From Nostoc sp. NMS7 (GTDB taxonomy: Bacteria > Cyanobacteriota > Cyanobacteriia > Cyanobacteriales > Nostocaceae), in the NCBI RefSeq assembly GCF_017115085.1, contig NZ_JABXKJ010000231.1, positions 1 to 64,000 of the forward strand: DNA of 64,000 nucleotides. The letters are read 5' to 3'. The notes beneath the pieces were generated by a model, which was not told the DNA's origin, made no database searches, and worked only from the letters and a program-made list of their open reading frames with translations. Shown piece by piece: positions 18,831 to 28,403 of the stretch. A program made the translations under genes and the position numbers. How positions within the stretch are numbered: the first letter of the stretch is position 1; the number at the start of each line of letters is the position of its first letter.

Positions 18831-19847
18831 ATGTCAATACCTATAGCTTTTATAATTTGTACAGAACCTGGTCGTTTAGAAGGTCAATCTTTGATGCTTG
18901 CACAAAGTATCCGTAAGTTCTGCGGCCAATTGAAAAATACACCTATATATAGTTTTCATCCTAGAGTAGGTGAACCAATATCAAAGCAAACCCAAGATGC
19001 TTTTGAAGCGTTGCAGGTGACTCATCAACAAGTTCCTATAAATCGAGAATTTCATGAATATTATTTAGCCAATAAACCCCTGGTTTGTGCCTATGCAGAG
19101 CAAAATATCGATGCAGAAATATTAGTTTTTTTAGATAGTGACAAATGCTTTTTTTCTGAGCCAAAGGAATTTTTATTACCAGTAAATTGTAACGTTCGCA
19201 TACGTCCTGAGTATGGTCAAGGAATTGGTTCTACAGGTCTGCGAGACCCTCAAGAATGGTACTGGCAAAAACTATATGAAGTGCTGGGGGTAAAGCGTGA
19301 GGTATTTGTTGAGACACCAATTGGTAATAAAAAAATCAGAGCTTATTGGAATTCTGGTTTGGTTGCTGTAAGAAGGAGTATAGGTATATTTACTGCCTGG
19401 AAAGAAAACTTTGAGAAGGTAATGCGTATGAATATTACCCCTCCTCAAGGGATGTATTTTGTGGAACAGTCAGTCTTATCTGTAACTTTATGCTCGCTGG
19501 AAGAAAATATTTCTCATTTTTCTTCTGCTTATAGTTATCCATTACCTTTACACAATCGCTTATCTAAAGAATCACAACTTAAAGCTTGGGATGACATAGT
19601 GTCGATACATTATTTCAATTTGTTTTTCTATAATGATTGGAATGCACAAATTCAACGCTTAAAAAACTTTAATCGAAGTTCAGATAAATATCAATGGTTA
19701 TGCGAAGGAGTTGTCAGACATAAGATGCCGCGCATATCAGTGATGCACCGATATATGTTGACTGTGAGAAAAATAGAACAAAAGCTACGCGTGTTTAAAT
19801 TGAATAGTCAAGTAAGTAATTGGATAGAAAAAATTGCCAACTTTTAA
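18831..19847 (+). CDS. Putative glycosyltransferase, GT-A-like, family not recognised
   Basis: A 338-residue protein. Its N-terminus (IPIAFIICTEPGRLEGQSLMLAQSIRKF) and the acidic EILVFLDSDKCFF near residue 100 look like a nucleotide-sugar binding site with a DxD motif. RAYWNSGLVAVRRS further on resembles the acceptor-side loop of GT-A enzymes. I do not recognise a named family. Context between two transferases of the same operon supports a role in repeat-unit synthesis or decoration. Confidence 0.6.
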   Translation: MSIPIAFIICTEPGRLEGQSLMLAQSIRKFCGQLKNTPIYSFHPRVGEPISKQTQDAFEALQVTHQQVPINREFHEYYLANKPLVCAYAEQNIDAEILVFLDSDKCFFSEPKEFLLPVNCNVRIRPEYGQGIGSTGLRDPQEWYWQKLYEVLGVKREVFVETPIGNKKIRAYWNSGLVAVRRSIGIFTAWKENFEKVMRMNITPPQGMYFVEQSVLSVTLCSLEENISHFSSAYSYPLPLHNRLSKESQLKAWDDIVSIHYFNLFFYNDWNAQIQRLKNFNRSSDKYQWLCEGVVRHKMPRISVMHRYMLTVRKIEQKLRVFKLNSQVSNWIEKIANF

Positions 19848-19993
19848 ATGAAAGATAAAGGCAACCCTACATTGCATTGAGGGAAGAACGCATTAATTAA
19901 TAGTAAATGCGTCAGATGAAGAAGAATTGCAAAAACGAAATGATCCTTTAATTTTTGTTTAAAAACATTAAATTAACATCATAAAAATACTCT

Positions 19994-20887
19994 ATGAAGC
20001 AGCCACAATTAGCAGTAATAATGACTTGTTTTAATAGGCGTGAGACAACTCTGAGTTGTCTGCGTGCGTTAGCTCAACAAACAAAGTCTTTTGATGTTTA
20101 CTTAACCGATGATGGAAGTTCTGACGGTACTTCAAAGGCAGTAAAAGTTTTTTATCCACAAGTCCAGATTCTTCAAGGCAACGGGAATCTATTCTGGGTG
20201 GGAGGAATGAGACTAGCCTTTGCTGAAGCAATGCAAAAAGATTATGACTATTATCTCTGGTTGAATGACGACACAATACTAGAATCAAACACCCTGGAAC
20301 GCCTATTGACGCTTCATCAACAATTATTAGAATCTGTCCGAGAAAATTCAATATTAGTTGGTACAACTCAAGATTCAATAACAAGAGAAGCTTCATACGG
20401 CGGTGCAGTTAAATCTCGCAAATGGTACTCTAATAAATATGAATTTTTAGGTTCAACTCAGGTTTTTCAAGAATGTGACACGATGTTTGGTAACTGCGTG
20501 CTAATTCCTCGTGCAGTTGTAAAGAAAGTAGGGAATCTTGATGCAGCATTTATCCACAGTTTAGGAGACCTAGATTATGGTTTGAGAGCAAGAAAGAATG
20601 GTTGCTCGATATGGGTTATACCTGGATATGTCGGAACCTGTGGTAAAAACTCAATCCGCAACAGTTGGGTAGATACAAAATTATCTGTTTTAGAACGCTT
20701 AAGAAAGGTAATTCAAGTCAAAGCATTTCCGCTCAAACCTTGGACTGAATTCTGTCGTCGGCACTCCGGGTTTTTCTGGGTAATTTATTGGTGTTTACCT
20801 TATCTCCGAGCCATTATTGGTTACAAAAACTTGGCTGCATCTCCCACATTTGCAGAAGAAATTCCACAAAGTAGTTCGCAACCTTAA
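19994..20887 (+). CDS. Glycosyltransferase family 2, rhamnosyltransferase-like
   Basis: A 297-residue GT-A enzyme with the GT2 start AVIMTCFNRRETTLSCL, then VYLTDDGSSDGTS, the acceptor-region GNLFWVGGMRLAF, the metal-binding LWLNDDT and GDLDYGLRARKNG as the catalytic-base region. The order and spacing resemble rhamnosyl- and galactofuranosyl-type transferases. A 146-base gap precedes it, so it may have its own promoter within the cluster. Confidence 0.88.
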   Translation: MKQPQLAVIMTCFNRRETTLSCLRALAQQTKSFDVYLTDDGSSDGTSKAVKVFYPQVQILQGNGNLFWVGGMRLAFAEAMQKDYDYYLWLNDDTILESNTLERLLTLHQQLLESVRENSILVGTTQDSITREASYGGAVKSRKWYSNKYEFLGSTQVFQECDTMFGNCVLIPRAVVKKVGNLDAAFIHSLGDLDYGLRARKNGCSIWVIPGYVGTCGKNSIRNSWVDTKLSVLERLRKVIQVKAFPLKPWTEFCRRHSGFFWVIYWCLPYLRAIIGYKNLAASPTFAEEIPQSSSQP

Positions 20888-20898
20888 GGAGTTCCAAA

Positions 20899-22101
20899 AT
20901 GCAGCGACGTCTTGGTTTTTTAGCGGCAGCACCTCGGATTTCAACACATGCTGATGCAGAGATGTCTGGCCCCCGTTCCCGAATTTTAGGAATCCTGAAG
21001 GGGTTTAAAATACTTGAGTGGAAAATTGAAACATTTATTGTGGGAGATAAAGTTCCAAAAAAATGGTCGGCAAATGGTTCTGGTGAATTAATCAGTAAAG
21101 GATTTTTCTACACCTTAGCAGTAGATTTTATGCGTCTCGGACTTGGTGTCATTAACTCGTGGACAAGCTACCAAGAACTTAAAAATCAAGTTGATTGGGT
21201 GTATGAGTACGCTGCGACTTTGCAATGTATGGGCTGGATATTCCAACGTCAGGGAATACCTTGGATTTTGCAAGCTGAAGCATTACTTTTTTATGAAGCA
21301 AAGGCAGAACGAAAAGCATTGGTACTGGATAGATTAGCTCAATGGATGGAAATCAGAGCATATCAAAAATGCGATGTTTTAGCCTGTGTTAGTGAAACTT
21401 TAAAAGAAATTTTAGTGCGGGATTTTGGGATTCCAAGTGAAAAAATTGTCTTGATACCAAACGGAGTTGATATTGATTTTATTAATCCTAAGCTACATAT
21501 CCCAAAGCGAATATTTTTAGGTTTTACTATAGGTTTTGTAGGTAGTTTATATGCTTGGGCTGGTTTAGACTTATTACTAGAAACAATATTTGAATTACGA
21601 TCTGAAGGCTTAGATATTTCGCTGGTAGTAGTAGGCGATGGTGCAATGAAATCTGCTTGGGAAAAGCAGAGTCAAGAATTAGGTATTTCACCTTATGTAG
21701 CGTTTATCGGTCGAGTTTCTTGGCAAGAAGTACCTCAGTATATCGCTGGATTTGATGTTGCTTACTCTGGGCAAGTTCAACTCCAAATGGGAAAGATGTA
21801 TCTCTCACCTATGAAACTTTATGAATACATGGCAATGGCTAAACCAGTCATCGCGTCAGCTTTTGAAGATGCTAAACGGTTGATTTGCGATCGCAAAACA
21901 GGTTTCCTATTTAAACCAGGTGATAAAAATGATTTAAAACGTACCTTATTAGAAGCTTATCAGAAAAGAGAAGCACTGCCAGAAATGGGAAAATTGGCTT
22001 GCATTGAGATAGTAAATCATCACAGTTGGGCTGCTAGGGTACAGAACTTAGTTGAAGGTGCTGAACAAATATTGAAAAAACAGCGATCGCCTACTCAGTA
22101 A
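20899..22101 (+). CDS. Glycosyltransferase family 4 (GT-B)
   Basis: A 400-residue GT-B enzyme starting only 11 bases after the previous stop, with AAGGAG just before its ATG, so the two are surely co-transcribed. The C-terminal donor domain is clear: IPNGVDIDFINPK, GFVGSLYAWAGLDLLLE, VVVGDGAMK and SPMKLYEYMAMAKPVIAS, where the Glu of KLYEYMA is the catalytic-loop residue of this family. It likely transfers one sugar to the lipid-linked oligosaccharide. Confidence 0.9.
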   Translation: MQRRLGFLAAAPRISTHADAEMSGPRSRILGILKGFKILEWKIETFIVGDKVPKKWSANGSGELISKGFFYTLAVDFMRLGLGVINSWTSYQELKNQVDWVYEYAATLQCMGWIFQRQGIPWILQAEALLFYEAKAERKALVLDRLAQWMEIRAYQKCDVLACVSETLKEILVRDFGIPSEKIVLIPNGVDIDFINPKLHIPKRIFLGFTIGFVGSLYAWAGLDLLLETIFELRSEGLDISLVVVGDGAMKSAWEKQSQELGISPYVAFIGRVSWQEVPQYIAGFDVAYSGQVQLQMGKMYLSPMKLYEYMAMAKPVIASAFEDAKRLICDRKTGFLFKPGDKNDLKRTLLEAYQKREALPEMGKLACIEIVNHHSWAARVQNLVEGAEQILKKQRSPTQ

Positions 22102-22142
22102 TATTAAGCCTTTCCTCACACAATTTAATCCGAAAAACATTT

Positions 22143-22937
22143 ATGACCCGGACTTCATCTTACAAACTTCTTGGTACTCAAGTCGATGCACTCTCTATTC
22201 TCGACTTAAATTTATTGATTGAAGAATGTATTGGTAAGAATAAGAAATGGATTATTGCTAATCACAACTTGCATAGTCTTTATCTCTTTCATAATGCTCC
22301 AAAAATGCAATCTTTTTATGCCAAGGCAGAATATACCCATATTGATGGTATGCCTTTAGTGTTTATTGGAAAGCTGTTAGGTTTCCCAATGAAACGAGAA
22401 CAAAGAGTAACCTATGCTGACTGGATATGGCCTCTGATGGCGGAAGCAGCTAATAAAGGCTGGCGTGTATTTTATTTAGGTTCAAAGCCAGGAATTGCTG
22501 AACAAGGAGCAAGTATTTTGCGCCAGAGATTTCCTGGTTTACAGATTGTTTGCGCTCATGGCTATATTGACAGGGATAAAGATAGTCAAGAAAATCTCGC
22601 TACTCTGGCTGCAATTAATGCTTACAAACCTCATGTATTAATGGTGGGGATGGGTATGCCACGTCAAGAGTATTGGATTTCCGAAAATCTTGAACATATT
22701 CATACCAACACTATTTTGACTAGTGGAGCCTGCATGGACTATGTAGCAGGAGCAATACCTACTCCTCCTCGCTGGATGGGAAAGCTGGGCTTGGAATGGT
22801 TGTATCGCTTGTTTTCTGAACCTAAAAGACTTTGGAGACGTTACTTAGTTGAGCCTTGGTTTGTTGGCACATTATTTTTACGAGAAATTTGGAGTATCCA
22901 AAGTCAACAAAAAAAGAATAATAACTACAAGATTTAA
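22143..22937 (+). CDS. WecG/TagA/CpsF family glycosyltransferase (GT26)
   Basis: A 264-residue enzyme of the GT26 family, which transfers N-acetylmannosamine (uronic acid) or another sugar to an undecaprenyl-linked primer at the cytosolic membrane face. Family signatures are ANHNLHSLYLF, THIDGMPLVFIGKLLG, RVFYLGSKPGIAEQGA, HVLMVGMGMPRQEYWI and GACMDYVAGAIPTPPRWMGKLGLEWLYRLFSEPKRLWRRY. It is the last gene of the cluster. No initiating phosphoglycosyltransferase of the WbaP or WecA type is present in the window, so the pathway must be primed from elsewhere. Confidence 0.93.
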   Translation: MTRTSSYKLLGTQVDALSILDLNLLIEECIGKNKKWIIANHNLHSLYLFHNAPKMQSFYAKAEYTHIDGMPLVFIGKLLGFPMKREQRVTYADWIWPLMAEAANKGWRVFYLGSKPGIAEQGASILRQRFPGLQIVCAHGYIDRDKDSQENLATLAAINAYKPHVLMVGMGMPRQEYWISENLEHIHTNTILTSGACMDYVAGAIPTPPRWMGKLGLEWLYRLFSEPKRLWRRYLVEPWFVGTLFLREIWSIQSQQKKNNNYKI

Positions 22938-23272
22938 CAAGTTTGTAGGGTTAGGGACTGACAAGAAATAAATTATCCATCTTGTGGCGTGGGCCGGAAA
23001 GCCCGCCCTAAATAGGGGACGGGTGTTCGCGTAGCGGCACGTAGTGCGGGCACCCAGACTCGAGAGCAGTCAGTATTACTACTGGTTGCTTTTCTTTAAA
23101 CACTTTAGTCTTCAGTTCAGTACTATTGTCTATTTTTTATCTCTAATTCGCTAAGTACTTTTTTCTGAGCCTGAGCTTTTAGTCCAAACTCCAGTTTAGC
23201 TTTCTGCAGGGTATTGTCCCTAGCTGAAAATAGGGTTTCGGCTATTATTTGCGTAAGTCCTGGTGTTCTGTA
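22938..23272. other. Intergenic region between the polysaccharide cluster and the GH10-like gene
   Basis: The gap separates convergent genes. At 23021-23055 an imperfect GC-rich stem (GGGTGTTCGC with GCGGGCACCC) could end the polysaccharide transcript. The rest is AT-rich and shows no open frame of interest. Confidence 0.4.
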
Positions 23273-26044
23273 CTAAGGATGCAGCTGCACCCGCCGTTCG
23301 CCGTAACGCAATAGCCTTTCTATAGTTACAAGCCGATTTTCCCAAACTTTGACTTGATAGGAATTTGACTTAAGCTCTTGGCTCATCAATACCCGAAATT
23401 GAGACTGGAACCGAGTTAGAGAGCCTCTGGCCACTAATAACTTACTAGGAGAAGGAGAAGCAGCAAGCTGATTTAAAGCACTGCGTAAAACTTCTGCCTG
23501 GTTGTTAAAATCTGATATTGTCTGAGCAGGTCTTTGTAGTTGGTCATTTTGGAAAACAAACTTCCATTCCCGTTGCAGCGCGGTGTAACGGATGGCGGCA
23601 GATTGAAAAGGCTGGCGGTGAGGAATGGGTTCAGTTGTTGGGGATTGAACCCTACCTTGGGTGTTAATAAAAAGTTTTTGTAGCTCGTTGTTAAAATTCT
23701 CTGCGGCAAAGAGTGCGTAACCACTAACTGGCAAGTCCCTTACCAACTGGAGTTGATCCAATGCTCCAACTGTTGGCAAAGAAAGTAAGCGAATTCCCGG
23801 CACTAACAATATAGCTCCCAATTGTTTAGAGGCGATCCAGGGTTGGGCTAGTCGTTGGAAGCTAGAAGTATCCAGAGCATAAGTCATCGGAACGATTAAA
23901 TCTACATCTCCCCGCCTTGCCCAAACTTCCCAGTTTTGTTGAATTTTCTGAATCCGCTCTAGTTCTGGCAGAGGAAATACTGCAACCGACAAAATCAAAT
24001 TTGGTCGTTTTTGTCGCAACTGCTGTGAAACTTGGGCGACAAAGCTATCAATTTGCTCGGTGCGAAATGTCGTCCACTTTTGCCAGAGTTCTGGTTGGCT
24101 AGGGGAAATATTTATTGGATCTACACCAGTAAGTTGCTGAAACTGCGCTCTTGCAGCTTTGCCATAGCCGTAGGTTCGACCGGCTGATGGATCTTGAAAG
24201 GGGTAGCGAATGTAGTCTAACTGTAGACCATCGACGTTATAGCGAGTGACAATTTCATCGTACAGCTTGAGCAAATACTGCCGCACTTCGGGGTTGGCTG
24301 GATCGAAGAATGGCTTAGTCTGCCCAACAGGAATCATGTTACCCAGGTTATCGTAGTTTGCCCAATCGGGATGAGCCGCCAGTACTGGCCCTGGATAATT
24401 AAGATTAGCGTTGATAATTTCATTGTGCCGTTGGTTGCCAGCAGCAAAAGTCCAAACCCAAGCGTGTAATTCCATGTCGCGCTCATGGGCTAATTTCACT
24501 GCTTCTGCCAGTGGGTCCCACCCACGAATTAATGGGTTTTGCTCTTTTGCGACTTGGCTGGGATAAATGGTATAGCCAGCGTTAACAGTTTCAAAGAAGA
24601 CGGTATTAATCCCAGCTTGGGCTAGGCGATCAAAAATCTGGGCTAGTCCCGCTTTGCTACCAGCACGAACAATCGTCCCCCGATCTAACCAAACTGCCCG
24701 AATTTCTGGTTGAGCCAGCCTCCGATCAACAGGAAACTGCTGCCACAAAATCGTCTTCGCTACTAGCCACTGCTGACGAGCCAGAGCGTAGTTTTTTTGG
24801 GCAATCAATATGGGTAAGTTTTTGGCAATTACCCTTACTTGTGCCAAGGTTTGGTCTTTACTTCTGACTAGCCCCCCCAATTTAGTTGAGGCCAATTGCA
24901 TCGGCTGCTGCTTGACAGATTCAGGGGTGTAGGTGTCCAGATGCCTAGAGGACTGCTTTTGCTCAGATATCCCAACGCCTTGATTAGCCGCATCGGCTGA
25001 CACTGCTAAATTAGCACTTTCCACCCGACCAATGAGATTTTCTAGCTCTTGCTGGAGTGCGATCGCTTCGTTATTATCAATCGGCTGATTAGAATTAGGT
25101 GCAACATCCAGACGCACCGCTTGTTCCAATTGGCCTATAGCCTCCTGAGAAGTTGGAGGTTTGACTATAGTCAGTGGTCTAGGTATGGGAGCAGTGGCAG
25201 TTTTAGGAGGAGAAGATGACGGGGATAAACTGCCTCTCTGCCCCCCTCCTGGTACAGCCGCCACCGTTGTAGAGCAGTTTTGGGAACCTCCTGGTACTTT
25301 TTTCATGCGATCCGATAGCGGTGGCGCTGTCAAATAATGATTGAGAGCAGCTTTTAACCAGGCATTATCTAACTCGGCGGCTGAGACTGCATCTGTTCCC
25401 CAGCGCCAGCCCAAAAGGGTGGAACGCTCAGTTGTCACTACTGCGGCAGGATTATCTTTGGAATTCCAAACAGCAGGAGATTCAGTGCCCATATCATTAG
25501 GAATCATCACGCCGCCGCGTACTTTGCCAAAGAGTTGAGTTTGATTCGCCCATTCTGGGATATTGGTTTTTGCGGGTTTAATCTGTTCTATATCACTGAG
25601 GCTGAATCCCCAATAACCTCCCAAAAGCGATCGCAATAACTGGCGCACTCCTGGCGATGACAGATTACCTACAGGTCCACTGGCAATCAACCGCCCTCCA
25701 TTACTCATCCATTCTTCTAGGGCGATCGCTTGGGTTGGCGTTAATGTCTCCACATTTGGCAAAAATAATATCCGGCGATCGCCCCAATCTGCCGTACTCT
25801 TGACATCATTTAGGGGAATTACACAATATTTCACCCCGATTGCCTGTAAGCGATCGCTTATCCCTGTCCATTGATTTGCATTTTCTTGGCCATACACTAC
25901 GCTCAATGCAGGTTCTTCAGTCGCCGCCCTGACTGGCAAAATACTAAAACTATTTAAAATTAAAAAATTCAAACTTAAAATAAATAATCCAGCTTTTTTT
26001 ATTTGTGAATTTACGTTTTTATGATACTTTTCCTGATACTTCAC
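23273..26044 (-). CDS. Secreted family 10-like glycoside hydrolase (GHL10 / DUF187)
   Basis: A 923-residue protein with a signal peptide (hydrophobic core about 18-34, cleavage after VRAA). An N-terminal domain resembles a ThuA/GATase-like fold (RILFLPNVETLTPTQAIALEEWMSNGGRLIASGP). A Pro/Ser-rich linker follows, then a TIM-barrel GHL10 domain starting at about residue 455 with EIRAVWLDRGTIV and containing VDGLQLDYIRYPF, the acidic loop expected to be catalytic. Such proteins act on cell-wall or envelope polysaccharide outside the cytoplasmic membrane. The start is GTG at 26044, preceded by AAGGAG. The neighbouring polysaccharide cluster makes an envelope role plausible. Confidence 0.85.
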   Translation of the reverse strand: MKYQEKYHKNVNSQIKKAGLFILSLNFLILNSFSILPVRAATEEPALSVVYGQENANQWTGISDRLQAIGVKYCVIPLNDVKSTADWGDRRILFLPNVETLTPTQAIALEEWMSNGGRLIASGPVGNLSSPGVRQLLRSLLGGYWGFSLSDIEQIKPAKTNIPEWANQTQLFGKVRGGVMIPNDMGTESPAVWNSKDNPAAVVTTERSTLLGWRWGTDAVSAAELDNAWLKAALNHYLTAPPLSDRMKKVPGGSQNCSTTVAAVPGGGQRGSLSPSSSPPKTATAPIPRPLTIVKPPTSQEAIGQLEQAVRLDVAPNSNQPIDNNEAIALQQELENLIGRVESANLAVSADAANQGVGISEQKQSSRHLDTYTPESVKQQPMQLASTKLGGLVRSKDQTLAQVRVIAKNLPILIAQKNYALARQQWLVAKTILWQQFPVDRRLAQPEIRAVWLDRGTIVRAGSKAGLAQIFDRLAQAGINTVFFETVNAGYTIYPSQVAKEQNPLIRGWDPLAEAVKLAHERDMELHAWVWTFAAGNQRHNEIINANLNYPGPVLAAHPDWANYDNLGNMIPVGQTKPFFDPANPEVRQYLLKLYDEIVTRYNVDGLQLDYIRYPFQDPSAGRTYGYGKAARAQFQQLTGVDPINISPSQPELWQKWTTFRTEQIDSFVAQVSQQLRQKRPNLILSVAVFPLPELERIQKIQQNWEVWARRGDVDLIVPMTYALDTSSFQRLAQPWIASKQLGAILLVPGIRLLSLPTVGALDQLQLVRDLPVSGYALFAAENFNNELQKLFINTQGRVQSPTTEPIPHRQPFQSAAIRYTALQREWKFVFQNDQLQRPAQTISDFNNQAEVLRSALNQLAASPSPSKLLVARGSLTRFQSQFRVLMSQELKSNSYQVKVWENRLVTIERLLRYGERRVQLHP

Positions 26045-26141
26045 TCCTGACTCCTTGGTGGATTATTTATTAGGCATTACTTCTTATTTATCATCCACCA
26101 TCACAACAAATTACCTCCGAGAAACAACTGATCTTTGATAA

Positions 26142-27482
26142 CTAAACCTGAACAGAATTTAAAATAGATGTTTTGATTAAATCTTCAACTCCTGCTACTG
26201 GAAAAATTTTTGTATTTAGTTTCCCAGCTAATTCCTCAATACTCATATCATCTAAAAACACTAATTCACCATTTTTTAACATGACATTCGGTAGCAAAAT
26301 CCCATCACCTAAATCTTCACCTTGTAAATTTAAAAGCAAATCATGACCAGTTAATAATCCCGTTACACTGATAGTCTGCCCCCAATAATCACTACATAAA
26401 GCACGCATATTGACTTCTAAACCTTCAACCAAATTTAAGCGTTTCAAAATTGGTTGAAATGCTTTTTCTACGGCGTTGCCCACTACCCAAGTCAATTTCC
26501 TCTCAGGATAAACTTTTGACGGTAGTAATTCTGCCGCAACGGTAGCAAATTGCTTGATAAATAATTGAATCGAACCAACTCCGTTATCAATTTGGGGATA
26601 TTCTTCATATTCAGATTCGCTGGGTAATTCCTCACCTGCAATCAAAAACCACTCATCGGCTAACCAAACAACGCTAGAACCGAATTGTTGGCGAAATTGC
26701 CGCGAGAGCATTTGCACTTGAGAAATCACTTCTTGGGCTTTTTCTCTAGTTACGGGTGTGAGTTCATCTTCTGGAGGCCGAAACCGTGTCAACCCAACTG
26801 GCACAACTGCCACCGATGCCACCGCAGGCACTTCACCAGTATGAAAGGACGCTAAATCTTTGAGTGTTTGTTCCAGATGTTTGCCATCATTTATACTAGG
26901 ACAAACAACCACTTGAGCATGAATTTGTAGCCGCCTTTCTTGAAACCACTTGAGTTGTTGCAAGATTTGTCCTGCACGCGGATTTTTTAGCAGTCTAATT
27001 CTGACTTCGGGTTCGGTGGCGTGAACAGAAACATACAATGGAGACAAGCGCATTTGCTCAATCCGCCCCCATTCTTTTTCTAATAGATTCGTCAGGGTAA
27101 GATAAGAGCCGTACAAAAAGCTCAGACGGTAATCGTCGTCTTTTAAATACAAACTGGTGCGCTTACCTGGTGGCTGTTGATCGATAAAGCAAAATGGGCA
27201 ACGGTTATTGCATTGAATTAAGCCATCAAATAAGGCAGTTTCAAATTCTAGCCCTAAGTCTTGATCGTAATCTTTTTCGATTTCCAGACTATGAGTTTTA
27301 CCAGCAGCGTCTAAAACTTCTAATTCCAAAACTTCATCAGCACACAAAAACTGATAATCAATTAAATCACGGGGATGTGTACCATTGATTGCAACGATCG
27401 CATCCCCGGCTTCAAAGCCAATCTCTGCGGCTATTGAGTCGGGAAGAACCTTGGTAATTCGGGCAGGATGAATTGTAGTCAT
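26142..27482 (-). CDS. PDZ / radical-SAM-like / DUF512 protein (TIGR03279-type, cyanobacterial)
   Basis: A protein of about 446 residues with an N-terminal PDZ-like domain (ITKVLPDSIAAEIGFEAGDAIVAINGT). A cysteine motif C-x3-C-x2-C follows (CNNRCPFCF, about residue 92), suggesting a radical-SAM 4Fe-4S site, then a DUF512 region ending with a GHDLLLNLQGEDLGD-type segment. The family is conserved in cyanobacteria and its reaction is unknown. The frame extends upstream to an ATG at 27524, but those codons are made of ATGCCCC short repeats. The ATG at 27482 (MTTIHPARI) is therefore preferred. Confidence 0.85.
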   Translation of the reverse strand: MTTIHPARITKVLPDSIAAEIGFEAGDAIVAINGTHPRDLIDYQFLCADEVLELEVLDAAGKTHSLEIEKDYDQDLGLEFETALFDGLIQCNNRCPFCFIDQQPPGKRTSLYLKDDDYRLSFLYGSYLTLTNLLEKEWGRIEQMRLSPLYVSVHATEPEVRIRLLKNPRAGQILQQLKWFQERRLQIHAQVVVCPSINDGKHLEQTLKDLASFHTGEVPAVASVAVVPVGLTRFRPPEDELTPVTREKAQEVISQVQMLSRQFRQQFGSSVVWLADEWFLIAGEELPSESEYEEYPQIDNGVGSIQLFIKQFATVAAELLPSKVYPERKLTWVVGNAVEKAFQPILKRLNLVEGLEVNMRALCSDYWGQTISVTGLLTGHDLLLNLQGEDLGDGILLPNVMLKNGELVFLDDMSIEELAGKLNTKIFPVAGVEDLIKTSILNSVQV

Positions 27483-27483
27483 T

Positions 27484-27560
27484 GGATATGGGGCATGGGG
27501 CATTGGGCATGGGGCATTGGGCATTAGTCATTTGCTTTGGACAAATGACAAATGACTAAT
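27484..27560. repeat. Short tandem heptamer repeats (TGCCCAA and TGACTAA types)
   Basis: Repeated GGGCATT/GGGCATG units are followed by ACAAATGACTAATGACTAATAA units. They sit between the DUF512 gene and uppP and generate false start codons for the former. Confidence 0.7.
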
Positions 27561-27572
27561 GACTAATAACTA

Positions 27573-28397
27573 TTATCCTTTCCAACCTGCTGCGATCGCT
27601 AGTAAGATAGAACTACCGAATGCTAATCTATACCAAACAAAAACTAAAGTGTTTTTGGTTTGTAAATACTTGATCAAGAATGCAATTGATAGGTAGGAAA
27701 AAATAAAGGTTGAAATAATCCCGACAATTAACAGTCCAACAATGTTATCTGGCAACTGGTGGGCTTGAAACAACTTGAATATTTTCAAACTTTTATACAG
27801 CGTCGCAATCGTAAGAGTTGGAAAGCCTAACAAAAATGAGAATTTCGCGGCTGTATCGCGTTCTAATCCTAAAAATAAGGCAGTTGTCAACGTCGAGCCT
27901 GAACGAGAAACGCCCGGAATCAAAGCAAGTGTTTGTCCCAATCCTACTAAAATCCCATCCCGAATCTGCAATGACTCAAAACCTCGCTTGCGAGTGCCAA
28001 TTTTTTCTGCCAAACCTAATACAAGTGCCATGATGATTGACATAATGGCAATAATTAATGCACTCTCCGGTAAAACGTCTTTCAACAGAAAGCCGAAAAT
28101 TAAAGCAGGCAGTGTTCCTACTACAATACCGACAAGAATTTTCCACTCCTCACGTTTCCAGTCTTTGTCTTTTAGTGCTTCGATTCCACCTTTGACAATA
28201 CTATAAATTAGTGACCAAAAATACCCCAAAATTGCGATCACACTGCCAAATTGAATTGCATCAACAAAATCTTTAGAACCTAATTCTTTCCAACCAAATA
28301 TCTTTGTCACAATCAGAAGATGTGCAGTGCTGCTGATTGGCAAAAACTCTGTAATCCCTTGAACAATACCCAAAATAAAAGCTTGGATAAACTCCAT
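27573..28397 (-). CDS. uppP: Undecaprenyl-diphosphatase
   Basis: A 274-residue polytopic membrane protein of the BacA/UppP family. It dephosphorylates undecaprenyl diphosphate so the carrier lipid can be reused in peptidoglycan and exopolysaccharide synthesis. Signature segments are GITEFLPISSTAHL near residue 15 (with the conserved Glu) and PGVSRSGSTLTTALFLGL near 160. About eight hydrophobic helices are visible. The ATG at 28397 (MEFIQAFILG) is preferred over the upstream TTG. Its place near the polysaccharide cluster is functionally sensible, but it is not in the same operon. Confidence 0.96.
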   Translation of the reverse strand: MEFIQAFILGIVQGITEFLPISSTAHLLIVTKIFGWKELGSKDFVDAIQFGSVIAILGYFWSLIYSIVKGGIEALKDKDWKREEWKILVGIVVGTLPALIFGFLLKDVLPESALIIAIMSIIMALVLGLAEKIGTRKRGFESLQIRDGILVGLGQTLALIPGVSRSGSTLTTALFLGLERDTAAKFSFLLGFPTLTIATLYKSLKIFKLFQAHQLPDNIVGLLIVGIISTFIFSYLSIAFLIKYLQTKNTLVFVWYRLAFGSSILLAIAAGWKG

Positions 28398-28403
28398 ATG
28401 CAA

